From: Plantago major
Lineage: Eukaryota > Streptophyta > Magnoliopsida > Lamiales > Plantaginaceae
DNA length: 64,000 nt
Assembly (NCBI GenBank): GCA_026545765.1
Contig: CM048841.1
Coordinates: 7,599,145 to 7,663,144, forward strand
Direction: 5' to 3'
Part shown: positions 11,732 to 22,986 of the stretch, one piece after another
Numbering within the stretch: position 1 is the stretch's first letter
Layout of the letters: every line of letters starts with the position of its first letter
Program-made: the position numbers and the translations under genes
Notes under the pieces: model-generated
What the model was told of the DNA's origin: nothing
What the model saw: only the letters and a program-made list of their open reading frames with translations
Database searches by the model: none

Positions 11732-12324
11732 TCACAAAGAGCACAAATCAAGAGATCTCCTAAGACTGAAGAATCTCTCATAATTCAAAGGCTTGGTAAC
11801 AATATCTGCAAGTTGATTGGTTGTATCTAAGTGTTGTATGACTATTACTTGCAGATTGACCATCTCCTTAAGAAAATTATACCTAATGTCTATGTGTTTC
11901 GTGCGTGAGTGCAAAACAGGCTTCTTAAAATTATTTATGGCACTAAGGTCATCACAGAACATCAACAAGGTATCACATTGAAGACCAAAGTCATGCATCA
12001 TATTTTTCACCCATATAAATTGAGTAACACAACTCCCAGATGTTACATGTTCAGATTCAACATATGAGAGTGACACATTGTTCTGTTTCTTGAAATACCA
12101 TGACATTAAATTAGAATCAAGATAAAGCGACCTCCACTAGTGTATTTTCTATCATCTAGAACACCAGCCCAATCAGAATCACTAAATCCCACTAGATTAG
12201 TGTTTGTATCACATGCATACCATAATCTAAGATTAACAGTTCTTGATATATATATGAAAACTCTTTTAAGAACAATCAGGTGTGGGATTTTAGGGTTAGA
12301 CTGATACCTGGCACAAACACACAT
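11732..12324 (-). pseudogene. Copia RT end and RNase H domain, broken
   Basis: On the minus strand, 12324 to about 12110 encodes the RT/RNase H linker and first RNase H strand (CARYQSNPKIPH, LVGFSDSDWAG, DRKYTSGG). After a frameshift near 12106, 12106-11732 gives the rest: SWYFKKQNNVSLS, E-H in place of the usual TEAEY, FCDDLSAI, HSRTKHIDIRYNFL and QLADIVTKPL. RNase H removes the RNA template during reverse transcription. The missing upstream catalytic RT (no YVDD is present) and the frameshift make it non-functional. Confidence 0.85.
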
Positions 12325-12468
12325 AAAACATGATGTGAAGTATGCTGGTTGATAGATATAGAAGGCTGTGAGTCATTGTTACATAATGTTAGGTCAACAT
12401 CATCTCGACATCGATTCTGTGAGCATAAGACCATTAGCCATAGGAGTCTTTGGGTTCACCTATCATGC

Positions 12469-14013
12469 TCATCTCATGGGTACCGTCGGATGGAATTTAC
12501 TGTGATGTTGAGCTCGATGTTGTGTCATCATTCTTTGTCGGCATTGACAATTTCTCCTTACACCAAATTGGAGTTCTTGGTTTAGACACCTTTTCGAGTT
12601 CGATGTCGGTTTTCTCGGGAGTAGTGTCTTTAACATTCGGTGCACCTGCAACCTGTTTATTCTTGGAGTACAGTGCCTTTACGGATAGAGACATCGAAGA
12701 GCGGTTTGAAAAGCAGACAATGTTGATGTCAATGTTGACTCAACATTGTTTTCATTCATCTGTTTGACTCTTCCGGTGATAATCTACGGATAGATCAACT
12801 GAACCATGTAGACCTGAAAACATTAGTAGAAAATGATTCCTCGAGTTAGTCCCGAAAAGTGTTTCAGCTTTGAGAATCATCATAGTCGAAAAAGACTTCT
12901 TTTGTCAATGTTGGACCATCCATGTTGGACCAACATTGTTTCTCAACATTGTTCGTAGCGACAAATAGGGCTTTGGCATGAACTTTTGGATCATCGTCTT
13001 CACATTGCTCATCGAAACATCAACGAGACAAGCATAGTCTTTTCTCCTTTCAAGAGTGTTAGCACATTCATTCGATAATGCCCCATCCTTGACATTCAAA
13101 ACATCTAACTTTACTAAGTTTACTAAGACTAGGGCTAGAGTTAGACACACCAGTTTTCTTTTTGAAATTTCTAGTTCCTTTTGAGTTGCTCGAAGAGCCT
13201 CTATTAGAATTCTTCTTGAATCTAAGTTTCTCAATTTTCCTAACCAAGTCATTGTAGGCTTCTTCACCATGTCTTGAATCATCACTCGCTTTCAAGCTCG
13301 ATAACTTTAGCTTTAGATTTAGAGTGAAGGGACATACTAAGGATTTTCGTACCTTTTCTTTCGTTATCAATTATCTCAAAAATTTTCAAATTGTTCATCA
13401 AGGTATGAAAATCCATAGTAGCCAGATTGTGAGTGTCTTCCAAAATAGTAACTTTAGTGTCAAATTTTGAAGAGAGAGAACGTATGGCTTTAGAAATCAG
13501 TTGCTTGTTGGAAATAGCATCACCAAGAAGTTGAACATCATTAGACAAAGTCAAAAGCTTTTAAAAATAAGAATCAATGGTTTCAGCTTCTTCCATTCTT
13601 AGATTTTCAAATTTTGACCAAAGCATTCGAAGTTTAGTTTGTTTGACACTATTATCACCTTCACAATGATTACAAGTAAGTCCCAAGCTTGTTTAGGCAG
13701 TGCAATTTTGAATGATTTTAAACATATGAGCATCAACATGTCCAAAATGGCATTTAAAGCTTTTTCATTGTAAGAGCTTAAAAGAAAGTTACTGCGGTGA
13801 AGCGTTCTTGTATGGGAACAATATCTCCATCGAGATCGTGTCCTTGATGGGCGGACAAATCCTTCTAGAAACGGATCTCCAAGCTCGACATTCAATGGAC
13901 TTGATGTATGTCCTCATCCGATTTTCCAAAGTGGTAGTTCGATCCATCAAGCATAGGTGGCTGTAGACACTTGAGTTTGCAACTTCCATTGTAGTAGTAC
14001 CAAATCCGGACAC
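12469..14013 (-). pseudogene. Copia Gag, multiply frameshifted
   Basis: On the minus strand, 14013 downward starts MSGFGTTTMEVANSS and continues with an LENRMRTYIKSIECRAW block that matches the WK-RM--(F/Y)(I/L)KSID--W core of Copia Gag. Later blocks (13895-13599, 13554-13282, 13370-13068) carry a DVQLLGDAISNKQLISKAIRSL motif with KFDTKVTILED, and a degraded zinc knuckle, RCFECQGWG, that changes frame before ECANTLERRKDYACL. About 12900-12480 is a linker, KNKQVAGAPNVKD, of the type that precedes protease. At least four frame changes. Gag would form the particle; this copy cannot. Confidence 0.75.
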
Positions 14014-14041
14014 CGATGGTTAGGTGGGTACGTCGATCACT

Positions 14042-15079
14042 TGTTAGAACTTAGGATCCCGGATTGGTACTTTGAAAGAAGATCAATAGACAATGTTGCC
14101 AACAATGTTGTTCAACATTGTCTTCAACATAGCAAACAGATGGCAGCGGATGAATAAGAATGAAACTTCTGTTACCAAGCCAATATATAGAAAAATATAT
14201 TGGCAGCGCCGTAGGCAAAATATCTACTGACAGGAAAAGTAGATCTAATCAAGTGGGTTTAATACAATCACAGATGATTGATTAAACAACCAAAACTAGC
14301 CCTAGAAGAACCAACAGTAAAAGCTATTCTAGGTCGATGTTTGAAAGAGTTATTCCAACAATGAATACTCTTAGACAAACTCTAAAGCTAGCAGAAAACA
14401 AGAAGCCTAAACTCTTTTAATAAAATCTTGATTGATCATCAAGAAAGGCTCAATGATTGCTCGGCTAAATCCTTGTATATATACTTGAGATATCGACAGC
14501 TCCCATCCAAGTCGAAAGGCAATAGGATCTCAGCAAAGGCAATTTTTCATGTTCTTGTTTTCTTCAATAATCAGCTAGAAGGAAATTCCCATATTAGTGT
14601 CTTCAACAATATATTTCCTTCTTACTTTCTTCAACAATATTCTTGAAAGATTCTCTCTTTGATCTCAGCAGGAAGAAACTAACGTTGTTTCTCTGTATAT
14701 GGCTGGCTGGAAAATCTTTCCAAGATTATCTCTAGAGAATCTTTTATTTCCTTCTTTCTTTCAAGGTGCCCATAACTTGTCAAACTCTTTCCTTATTTTT
14801 AGATTGCATTCCTTGTGCCCAAAGCAGCTCAAACTCTTTCCTTATTCCTGCAGAAATTCGAATTGATTGCTTCCAGTCCAAGTCATCAATCCAATTGGCC
14901 TGCTTGTTTCTATGTTGTCTGCTGTTGTCCGTAATGTTGTTCCAACATTGTATCGGCACTATTTCGCAATGTTGCACAACATTGAAATCATGCAGTTCAC
15001 AAACAACAACAACAAACACAAACATTGAACTGAATCATGAAAGATAAGATTAACTAATCAAGTGCAACTTGCATTTTCA
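14042..15079 (-). repeat. Copia C 5' LTR
   Basis: Partner of 8511-9548, equal in length and about 99% alike by eye. It is followed by the duplication GTTAC at 15080-15084. Internal palindromic clusters lie at about 14090-14128 and 14930-14984. Confidence 0.9.
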
Positions 15080-15084
15080 GTTAC

Positions 15085-15581
15085 GGTGATAGAAGAGAAG
15101 TTGAAGATTTGTCATTACGAGAAGATGAAGTCAAAAGAAGGAACTCGGTGTTCGAAAGGATAAGTCCCCCTGTATTACCCTTTATTCTACCTTTTTATCT
15201 TTTAATGATACTTGGCCTTTCACTCCTCTGTATATTATCCGCCCTGATTTACTTCCCAAGCCAACCTGAGTACTACTTTGATTTGTGCCTTGACTTTTGG
15301 GAGTAGGATTGCATAACTTTACCGTGAGGTAATGATTTTGAAGTACACCCATAAGGACATTGGGTTACACTTGTAACCGCTGGCTATAGTGACTGATGCT
15401 TGCTTGTTATTTGTTTGTCATGGAGTCATGAAGTTGGAACTAAGCGAGTCAGTAGAGTTTGGAACCCTGAAACTGGCTGCTTGTCTATGTGGTGGTTTAT
15501 TCTTGCTGCTCATTTCATGGTCACTTCTTAATTATCGTTTTTGCCTTACTCAAGGATGAGCAAGAAACTGGTTTGGGGGTG
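15085..15581 (+). other. Gypsy A 3' UTR, part 2, with polypurine tract
   Basis: Non-coding sequence resuming Gypsy A after Copia C. It ends in GGTTTGGGGGTG (15570-15581), a purine-rich tract directly before the LTR start TGATGTGACA. This is the expected plus-strand primer in Athila/Tat elements. Confidence 0.7.
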
Positions 15582-16558
15582 TGATGTGACAATGAAATGT
15601 GCGATATAGCATACTTTTAGACCCTCGTTTATTGACCTAGATGCAATATTTGTATCGTTTTATGGTCAATTACCAACTTTGTGTGTTTTATGTAGGTCAT
15701 GATCGCATTTTTGAGGATATGCACGATTTCATGCACCAAAACGGCATAATTGTGCCAAATCGTGACAAGGAAGTGAATACGCCGGATTGACCGTTGCATG
15801 GAGTTCGAGGAGTCAAAACATGTCATGCGACCAACCGATGCGAAGATAATTGGAGATGCAACAACTTTGTAGAAGACCATTTTTTGAGGAAACGAACTTA
15901 CAAAGCCCAAAATTGAAGAATGAACAAAACATATTCGAATCTTGAGGGATCGCAGATGGCGCCACCAGGGGACCGCAGTACGGATCACTGCGGTCCACAT
16001 GTGACGGCAGTGGACCTGTTGTTTTGTGCTGGGCCGGTTTTCCTAGCCTGTCAGGCTAGAGCCTACCTTCCTAAACCTTCCTTATTGAAGAATGGCGGTT
16101 TGAGCTCGAGATTTCACCTATAAATAAGACCTCAGGGGTCTCATAATTCACACAGCTCACAAAGCAGCTCTCCTGGAGAGAGAACCTTATCTTTTGGCAT
16201 GTTCCTTTGCTATATGTAGACGGCAAGTACGTTGTTTGATACTAAGTAGTTGGGAGTAGCATAGTAGAGGGAGGTTAGGGAACCTTTACGCCTGTCCATT
16301 ATTGATTTACAACAAAGCAATTTAGGGTTTACTGCGTTTTAATTATTCTGTCTGAGATCAAACTGCTTACTTTTTTGCATTCAAATTAAATCATTATTTG
16401 CTTGTTCCTATGCTAAGTGTCCGTGGAGAACGACATCCCGAGTCAACTTTCCGCAATAAACTGTGGAATTGAGCACTTCCAACTTATAAATTTAATCTTG
16501 ATTGTATTTAGGGATTGCAGGTTCTACAATGGAAAACGAAATCTCTGAGTGCACATCA
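15582..16558 (+). repeat. Gypsy A 3' LTR (977 bp)
   Basis: It begins TGATGTGACAATGAAATG and ends GAGTGCACATCA, giving the inverted terminal repeat TGATGTG/CACATCA. The boundaries follow from comparison with the inverted solo LTR at 17026-18461, which has a perfect target duplication. It is about 0.3 kb shorter than that copy even after its MITE is discounted, so one copy has an indel in the R/U5 part. A TATA box lies at 16119-16126. Confidence 0.85.
16119..16126 (+). promoter_or_regulatory. TATA box of Gypsy A LTR
   Basis: TATAAATA within CACCTATAAATAAGACC. The same motif is kept in the inverted solo LTR at 17931-17938 (minus strand), which supports it as the LTR promoter core. Confidence 0.6.
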
Positions 16559-17025
16559 GTTGCAAAGACCTCTGTCCTTCCTCTTGTAACAATAGAGAGT
16601 AAACCTTTGACAGAGAAGGAATAGGTGAAACAAGGAGCAATTAGCTTCGAATTGGAGCATAAGTTTCATGTAAACCAACTATGAACTTAACAACACAATC
16701 TGATTGCTGAGTGCGTAACATTTGGGCATGAATATTGCAAACACAATTGACACCACAAGTACACTTAGGAATAGGACGAAAAATGACAAATTCATCCCAT
16801 ATGCTCTTAAAAGCATTATAGTAGACAGTTATTGATTGAGAACCCTGTCGAATTGAACCCAAAGCTTTCTCTAAATGGAAAACACGAGCACCATCACTAC
16901 GACCATAGCGCAAATATAATTCATCCCTAACCTCCTTGGTAGTTAGAAAACTAAACAAACTACTACGAATATCAGAAGCAACACAGTTAACTAACCAGGA
17001 TTGCACAAGACTGTTGGCACGATGC
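16559..17025 (-). pseudogene. Copia B Gag, C-terminal part
   Basis: The minus strand encodes a Copia Gag core of the UBN2 / Retrotran_gag type: NSLVQSWLVNCVA, TTKEVRDELYLRYGRSDGARVFHLEKAL, ITVYYNAFKSIWDEF, and then a cysteine-rich CTCGVNCVC with VVKFIVGLHETYA. A stop lies at about 16643-16641, after which PSLSKVYSLLLQEE continues the typical Gag sequence. The gene is cut at both ends by LTR insertions: Gypsy A on the left (16558) and the solo LTR on the right (17026). The rest of this element (pol and 3' LTR) must lie left of the window. Confidence 0.8.
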
Positions 17026-18461
17026 TGATGTGCACATGAGAATTTGAATGCATTGTAGTTCCTTTAATCCTCAATTGTAATCAAAGATTAAATTTATAAT
17101 TGTCGGAAGCTCACAAACACACAGCAATAGTATTAAGTTAACTCTGGAAGTCGTTCTTCACGGACACTTAGCATAGAAACAAACAAGTATCGTTTTTATT
17201 TCGCGTGCAAAAAGGAGACAGATTAAAAGTAAACAGATTGCAAGCATATGATTGATTCGCAGTAAACCCTAATTCTATTGATGTAATCGATGGTGGTTGA
17301 AGCGTAAAGGACCCCCGACCTCCATCGTACTATGCTACTCCCAACTTCCAAGCAATTATCCTACGCGATTACCTCTAACGGCAACAGGGCATAATATTAT
17401 AATACCACGGCGCAGTCAGTACGAGTACCCTACTTAGTTCAATGAAACTACTATGTCACTCAGAATAACATCACACCACAAAGGATGTATAGAGTTGTAT
17501 AATCACGATTTACGTCTAAGAACTATTCCATTAATATAACCCGACATATAAAGAAGTAGCACGACAGAGTTTCAGCAGTTTGCCTTTACAAGAGAAAGTT
17601 AGCTACTCATAGTATTCTACTACAGACAGAAATCGAAAATGCAAGAAAGAAAGAAGAAGAAGCTTAGGCTCTGTTCTCTTTGTTTGCAAACTCATTCAGT
17701 TCAGTTCAGTTCAATTCCATTCAGTTCAGTTCAATTCTATTCTATTCTATTATGTTCAAACGAATAGAACAGAGCCTTAGTCTCTGATGTCTTCGTGCTG
17801 CTTCTAGGGTTTCCTCCTTCTAGGTGCCTGACAGCCAGCGGTTTTGGGGTTTCACTTTTCCGATGACTGGTTCTCTCTCTCAGGAGAGCTACTTTGGGAG
17901 CAGTGAATGATTATGAGACTCCAAGGGTCTTATTTATACTTGAAAATTCGAGCTCTGGCCGCCATTCATCATTAAGGAATGTTAGAAAGGTGGGCTCTAG
18001 CCTGACAGACCATGAAAAGGCCCTTTTTCTAGAAACATCTCCTCACTGCGGTCGACAGTGGACCTCACAAGGGCTTTTGCAATTGACTTTCGACCGCACA
18101 TCTTCGATAATCCCAGGTTTCTGTCTGTTTTCTTCGTTCTTCGATTTCGGGCTTCGTAACTTCGTTTCCTCGAAAAGTGGTCTTCTACAATGTTGTAGAA
18201 TCTATTGGTTGGTCACATGACATGTTTTCACACCTCGAACTTCGTGCAACGACCAAATCAGCGTATTTCCTCATTTTCCTTGATTTCGCCCAAATATGAC
18301 GTTTTGGCACCGGAAATCGTGCAATTCCTCAAAAACACGATCGTGACCTACAAAATATGCAAGAAGTTGGTAATTGACCATAATATGATACGAATATTGA
18401 ATCTTGGGCAAAAAATGAGGGTCTAAAAGAATGCAAAATCGCACATTTCATTGTCACATCA
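17026..18461 (-). mobile_element. Solo LTR of the Gypsy A family, inverted
   Basis: It runs from TGATGTGCACA to TGTCACATCA and is flanked by the perfect 5-bp duplication GATGC (17021-17025 and 18462-18466). It is homologous to the LTR at 15582-16558 but inverted, and contains no internal gypsy sequence, so it is a solo LTR left by recombination between the LTRs of a full insertion. It interrupts the Copia B gag between a Trp-His codon pair and its continuation. A TATA box (minus strand) lies at 17931-17938, and a MITE sits at 17667-17776. Confidence 0.88.
17667..17776. mobile_element. Tourist/Harbinger-like MITE, 110 bp
   Basis: Its terminal inverted repeats are GGCTCTGTTCTCTTTGTTTG and, from the other end, GGCTCTGTTCTATTCGTTTG (18 of 20 identical). 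A TTA duplication flanks it at 17664-17666 and 17777-17779. A 3-bp TTA/TAA duplication with such ends fits PIF/Harbinger MITEs. The interior is an ATTCAGTTCAGTTC / TTCTATTCTA simple repeat. Related GAACTGAA-rich pieces occur near 51730-51800 and 57640-57720. Confidence 0.82.
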
Positions 18462-18747
18462 GATGCCAAGAAGAAAATTGTAAAGGAAACTCTGTAGGAT
18501 CAGGAATAGCTAAAGAACCATCAATAAAACCAGTTTTGTTCTTGACACGCATGTTCATGAAGAATGTCTTGCTCCATATGAGATAATTTTCTCCAGTGAA
18601 AAGATCACCAGATAACTTGACAGATACATCAGCAGGGTGTAAAAAATAAGACCAAGTAGAGTCATCACTCAGATTACGCACAATGAGTTGTTTTTGAGTA
18701 GTACCAATAGGAGTATCTTGAGGCGTGGCAGAAGTATCTTCAGCCAT
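18462..18747 (-). pseudogene. Copia B Gag, N-terminal part
   Basis: It begins MAEDTSATPQDTPIGTTQ, then YFLHPADVSVKLSGDLFTGENYLIWSK and NKTGFIDGSLAIPDPTEF, the well-known N-terminal Copia Gag block (LHPSD-P, L-G-NY--W, NK-GF-DG). The start is the first ATG, 77 bp from the next insertion. The frame runs open into the solo LTR at 18461 and continues in 17025-16559. It belongs with the LTR at about 26700 and the primer site at 26685-26699. Confidence 0.82.
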
Positions 18748-18823
18748 GGATGATCGAACATAAAACGGTTGAAAAACAAAACAACAAGTTGAAGAATCGC
18801 AACGAACAAGCGATCAATGGATT

Positions 18824-19402
18824 TGTTGAGGGTAAAATTCCCCCAACCACTTTATTAATTTCCCTTGCTTTCCTTCACTCTAAGTACCTAGACCACCTTT
18901 GAGTAAGAACCACCTTGCTTGTAAGAACCAAAGAGTAAGAGCCCGTAAGAACCGTCGTACTAGTAAGAGGCGATGCGTAAGGACCTGCACAAGTAGCTTG
19001 GAGGGGGGGTTAGGACCATAGACCCGTTTTGTTAAGTGTCAAACCAGTCCAAGACTTTACTCAAGAGAGACTGAAGATCTACTCTGTATAATAGTCGGGA
19101 AGGTAAGAGTCTGAGAAGAAGACTTCACTTACTTTGCATTAAGAGGATATGTCCACATTTATAGGTTTCCCTTGAGGAAGGGAGGACTCACAAGATCGCG
19201 CCAAGTGTAAGGCTCAGACCGTTCCAACAATGCTCTATTAGGCCCATGGCCCAATGTCTTGATAGGCCTATGGCCCAATAGGTTGGTTCGGTTAGGACGT
19301 CCCGCTTAGGAAAGTAGTCCGATAGAGCGGTTAGGACGTCCCACTTAGGACTGTAGTCCGATAGAGCGGTTAGGACGTCTTGGACATATTTCTGTATCAA
19401 CA
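18824..19402 (-). repeat. TR-GAG element 3' LTR (579 bp)
   Basis: On the plus strand it begins TGTTGAGGGTAAAATTC and ends CTGTATCAACA. It contains a 39-bp tandem unit (CGGTTAGGACGTCCCGCTTA...) in about two and a half copies near 19286-19385, one copy fewer than its partner, and a 7-G run where the partner has 15. Confidence 0.9.
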
Positions 19403-19415
19403 TATGTCCCCCTAG
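19403..19415 (-). promoter_or_regulatory. Polypurine tract of the TR-GAG element
   Basis: The minus strand reads ACTAGGGGGACAT directly before the 3' LTR start TGTTGATAC. Its position and composition fit the second-strand primer. Confidence 0.75.
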
Positions 19416-22400
19416 TTTCCAAGTATCTTTGTAGAAGATAGTTGTGGAACTATAGTGTCCGGAGAGCTTCTTTGTATGATCGATCTTGTGAGCTTTGAAA
19501 GTTTTCCTTATCGGTGTCCTCTCTTGTCTTTCCCCTATCTCCCCCCCGCCCCCCCTCCCCCCCCCTTTTCTTACGGTCTGAGACGAGATGTCTCGGACTG
19601 TAGGAAAAGAGGTATTTATAAGCGAGATAGGGTTAAACATGAAGGCTTAGGACTTTGGAAATTTTTGTTACTCGGATGTCGGATCCGAGGAGTCAAGTCC
19701 GGGTAGATTTTGTTGCTTGGATGTTGGATACGGACTTTGATTTTTTTTTTAAAGCAAAAAATGATATGCCGGGCTCAGTTGGCATTGCACCGGATGTCGT
19801 GATGCGGAGTGTGGAAGGGCCTTTGTTCAAGGTCGGGCCTACCTAACTTGATTTGGCATGTAGTGGTGTACTTCTTTAACTTCCTAATTAAATGTATTCT
19901 TCAATTTGTATAGAGTATATGAAATTTTCCAAATGTCGATATGGACCGATGAGTGGACCAATCTTGCATAGTAGGCTTCTAACTACAGAATCACGTGGGT
20001 GAGAGGAAAAGAAGGCAGTAGCTATAGCTAGTTGAACCATTTATTATTCCTCCTCATTATCTCTTCTTCCTCCTCATATTCTCCTTTAGTCCACCATTTT
20101 TGGTTTTTTCACGGCCACATGACCATCACCCTCTATTTACCTCTTCATTCAATCAACTCACCATTCATAACTCAGTCCGTTTTCTCCTTTCCGTCCGAGG
20201 TTTGAGTCTGAATTGGCGTTCTGGGTTTTATTCCAGCTGTTATCCAATTCTTAGATCTGAGTTTTGTTGTACCGGATCCGCTATTTGTAGCTCTGAAGCT
20301 TTGTGGTTGTTAAGTCCGTCCGAATCTGGTCGGAGTGATCCTGTTCCGGTACTGAAGTTGTGGTCCAGATCTGAGACAGAATTGCATAGGCCTGACGGAG
20401 GCACCACGTGATTAATCGGAAGAGGAGGCTGAAGTGGCTGCAAGCCTCGTTTGTGTTTACAGAATCAATGAAGTCCGCTAATGTATTTAGTCCGGATTGA
20501 TGCTTCTCCATTAGTATGAATCTCAGTTCCGAAGCTCACTGTTCACTCTGTTAATCGCTGACTCTTCTCTCAGTCCAAAGCTGTGTTCCGGTTCGGAGCT
20601 TTGTTCGGGGCACAATTTTAGTCCGAGCCCGCTCCTTGTTTCGGTCCGAGCCCGAGGCAGCCGCTACAGTCAACATGTACCGAGTTGATATGATGTTCCG
20701 AATCTCAGCTCTGTTTCTTCTTCACTATAAGTTCACGCCTTCTGCTGCGCTCCGGAGCAGTTCGGTCCGAGATTTGCATCCGAAATCGAGATTCGAGTTT
20801 TGTTCCAGTTCGAGTTCTATTACCATCTTTTATGTAGCACTATCTCGTATGTTGAATCTGAAGGTTGATTCTGGGAGCAGTTTTGTTGAGCTCGAAGCGA
20901 TCGGGAGTGAGTGAGTTGGGTCTATTATTGGATTGCAAAATGTAATAATTTGGAGAAGAAGATGGTCCCGATCTTGATGTCTCCATCGGGAAGCCTTTCG
21001 ATTAGCAACACGCCATGAAATTGGGTTTGCAGATCGAGCTTGAACAAACTGATTCCGAAGCTTATCCTGTCAGAGGTTGGATCTCCGAGTTCGACTTTTC
21101 TGTCCGAGATCTCTCTTCTGTTCAATCTCTTCCGTCTGCAGCTTTTCGGTTCATCAAGCTCGGAGCTTTTCTAGGACATCGAGCTCGGAGATTGTGCTGT
21201 CTGGAGCTTCTTTGTCCGCCCCGTTTGCACCTTTTGCTATTCGGATAATTGGAAGACTTGGAGAAGGAAGAAGTATTGGAAATCTCGGAGGAAGAATTGA
21301 AAATCTTGGGCGTTAAAGAGTGTCTCCAAAACTCCAGAGTGACATCGTCAGAAGTTATTGTTCTGTAGATTTATGGTGATCCGATCCACCATTACTATAG
21401 TGATCCGAGCTATGGATTTGCTACTCCGCGTCTCCTCTAAGGCACGTGCTTTTCCGGATCTAAGACTGCTCAGTCCGTTGCGCTTTATGTTTCTGTTCTC
21501 TGTTGTTCGAGTTTGTGCAGGCGGATTTGTTCGCCTATGTTTCAGTACGAAGCTGTGCCTTTCCTGTTCTGGATCATAGTCCGACTCCACTTGTTCCGGG
21601 TCGGACTGTTCCGGATCTGACATTTGCTTTCTAGGATCCACATCGCTGTTGTGTAGTCCGAATCTCGCTCTTCTTTACTCACTCCGAAGCTGCCAGTGCT
21701 CCGAAGCTTCTTGTTCCAGTTTGCCTGTTTATGTCATGTCCGTATCGTGATCAAAAGAGGAAGCGAGCTTTGTTCTCCTTTGCTCTCTCTGTTGCTCATC
21801 AGTTTGCTACAGAAGTATGTTATTGTTTTTCTTTGTCCGAAGTGCGTCATCTTGTTTGGATCCCTCTGCTTCGTATCTTGTTGCAAGATTTTTTGGCATG
21901 ACTTTGGCCCGGCTCGGATTCGCCATCTCAATCCGGATCTGCTACTCCGTTTCGAGTGCTTACCATTCCAAGTCCGAGTCCGAAGCGTGCAATTCCCCTT
22001 GGTCGAAGCTATTGTTTCGCTCCCAGTCCAGCTCTCTGTTTCCGTCCGAAGCGGATTGTCGGTCCGAATCTGGCTGTTATCTCGGATCTGCTGCGGATTT
22101 AGATCGAGATTCTTGGATTGAGTTAATGTCAAGACAAAAAAATAATAGAACCCCTGGATCCATCTGCTGTTCCATATATCTTTTCCGTCGTTCCGAAGCT
22201 TGGTCTTCTGTTCGAGTTTCAATATTTATTCGCGTGTTGTGTTGAAGTTTTGCTGTACCGGATTCACCAGGCTACTGTCCGTAGCTCTACTCTTGTTTTC
22301 TTGTTTCCGTCATTGCTCCAAGTTAAGTTTTGTTCCGTTACTGTAGCTTAGTCTGAAGCTACTCATTTCTTCTGGAACTCGTAAATTCGGATTGCTACAG

Positions 22401-22980
22401 TAATTTTGTGATGTCCGAGTCTTGTGCTTCGGATCTGCTTCTTCAGATTGCTACGGATTGCTACAGTAAGTCTTCGTAGCTACAGTAATTTGTATTTTTT
22501 TTTTTTTGGACTTTGGAGATCTTGTCCAAAGCTAGAATACGGATCTACTGTTCCGGTTATGCTCAATCCGAGCCTCTTCTCTGTTTGCAGTTCGGAACTG
22601 TTGCTCTGTCACCTCTAGTCAGAAGCAGCACTTTGTTGTTTGTGTTGTTCCGAGTTTAGTTAACTATTTTGCTCCGAAGATAACTTTTTGTTCAACACTT
22701 GTAATGTTCAAGATTGTTGCTGTTGTTGTACTGTCCTTTGGATATGTGTAGGACTCAACATGATGCTTCAATTCCACCTTTATTTCATACAAAAAGAGTG
22801 AAGCTGTCCGAAGCTTGTTTGAAAATTTCTTCTTTTTGTCTATTTTTGTAGCTCCTGCAAACTTTGCTTTTGAAACTTTGGACTTGGCGTCAGCAAAAAT
22901 TGTCAACATTCACATATGATGTCTTTGGACAACTTATCCATCAGTAAGAGCGATGGCTTGTGATCTCCAAAATGACATGT
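19416..22980 (-). other. TR-GAG 3' non-coding region, TCCGA-rich
   Basis: No open frame that I recognise; the frames that are open share no family signature. From about 20150 to 22650 the plus strand is T-rich and is peppered with TCCGAAGC, TCCGGATC and TCCGAG-type words at short irregular spacing. This suggests an old, heavily diverged tandem or dispersed motif. The 3' regions of Tat-lineage elements are known to be hypervariable and repeat-rich. Confidence 0.5.
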
Positions 22981-22986
22981 GTTGAT

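Larger units (their letters stand above)
8511..15079 (-). mobile_element. Copia C: non-autonomous Sirevirus-like copia, pol deleted
   Basis: A complete insertion with 1038-bp LTRs at both ends (8511-9548 and 14042-15079) and the perfect 5-bp duplication GTTAC (8506-8510 and 15080-15084). The coding remnants are on the minus strand, so the 5' LTR is the right-hand one. From 5' to 3' it holds gag (14013 to about 12500), an RNase H tail (12324-11732) and a long 3' UTR (11731-9549) ending in a polypurine tract. Protease, integrase and most of RT are missing. By eye I count about eleven mismatches between the LTRs, so the insertion is young even though the element cannot encode its own polymerase. 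I saw no canonical Met-tRNA primer site beside the right LTR. Confidence 0.88.
970..16558 (+). mobile_element. Gypsy A: Athila/Tat-type Ty3/gypsy element, 3' part, nested
   Basis: A gypsy element runs to the right from the left insertion boundary. It keeps the end of gag (970-1579), a degraded protease ORF (1485-2966), a second coding block (6106-7327), a 3' untranslated region with polypurine tract (15571-15581) and a 3' LTR (15582-16558). No RT, RNase H or integrase is visible. The sequence just after the protease ORF (3000-3030) contains TTGGGAGGCAACCCAA, a phrase I associate with Athila/Tat elements. Three insertions interrupt the element: 1-969, 3395-5437 and 8511-15079. The 3' LTR is followed by minus-strand copia gag, so Gypsy A inserted into Copia B; GTTGC at 16559-16563 is the expected duplication, with its partner outside the window. 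Confidence 0.75.
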
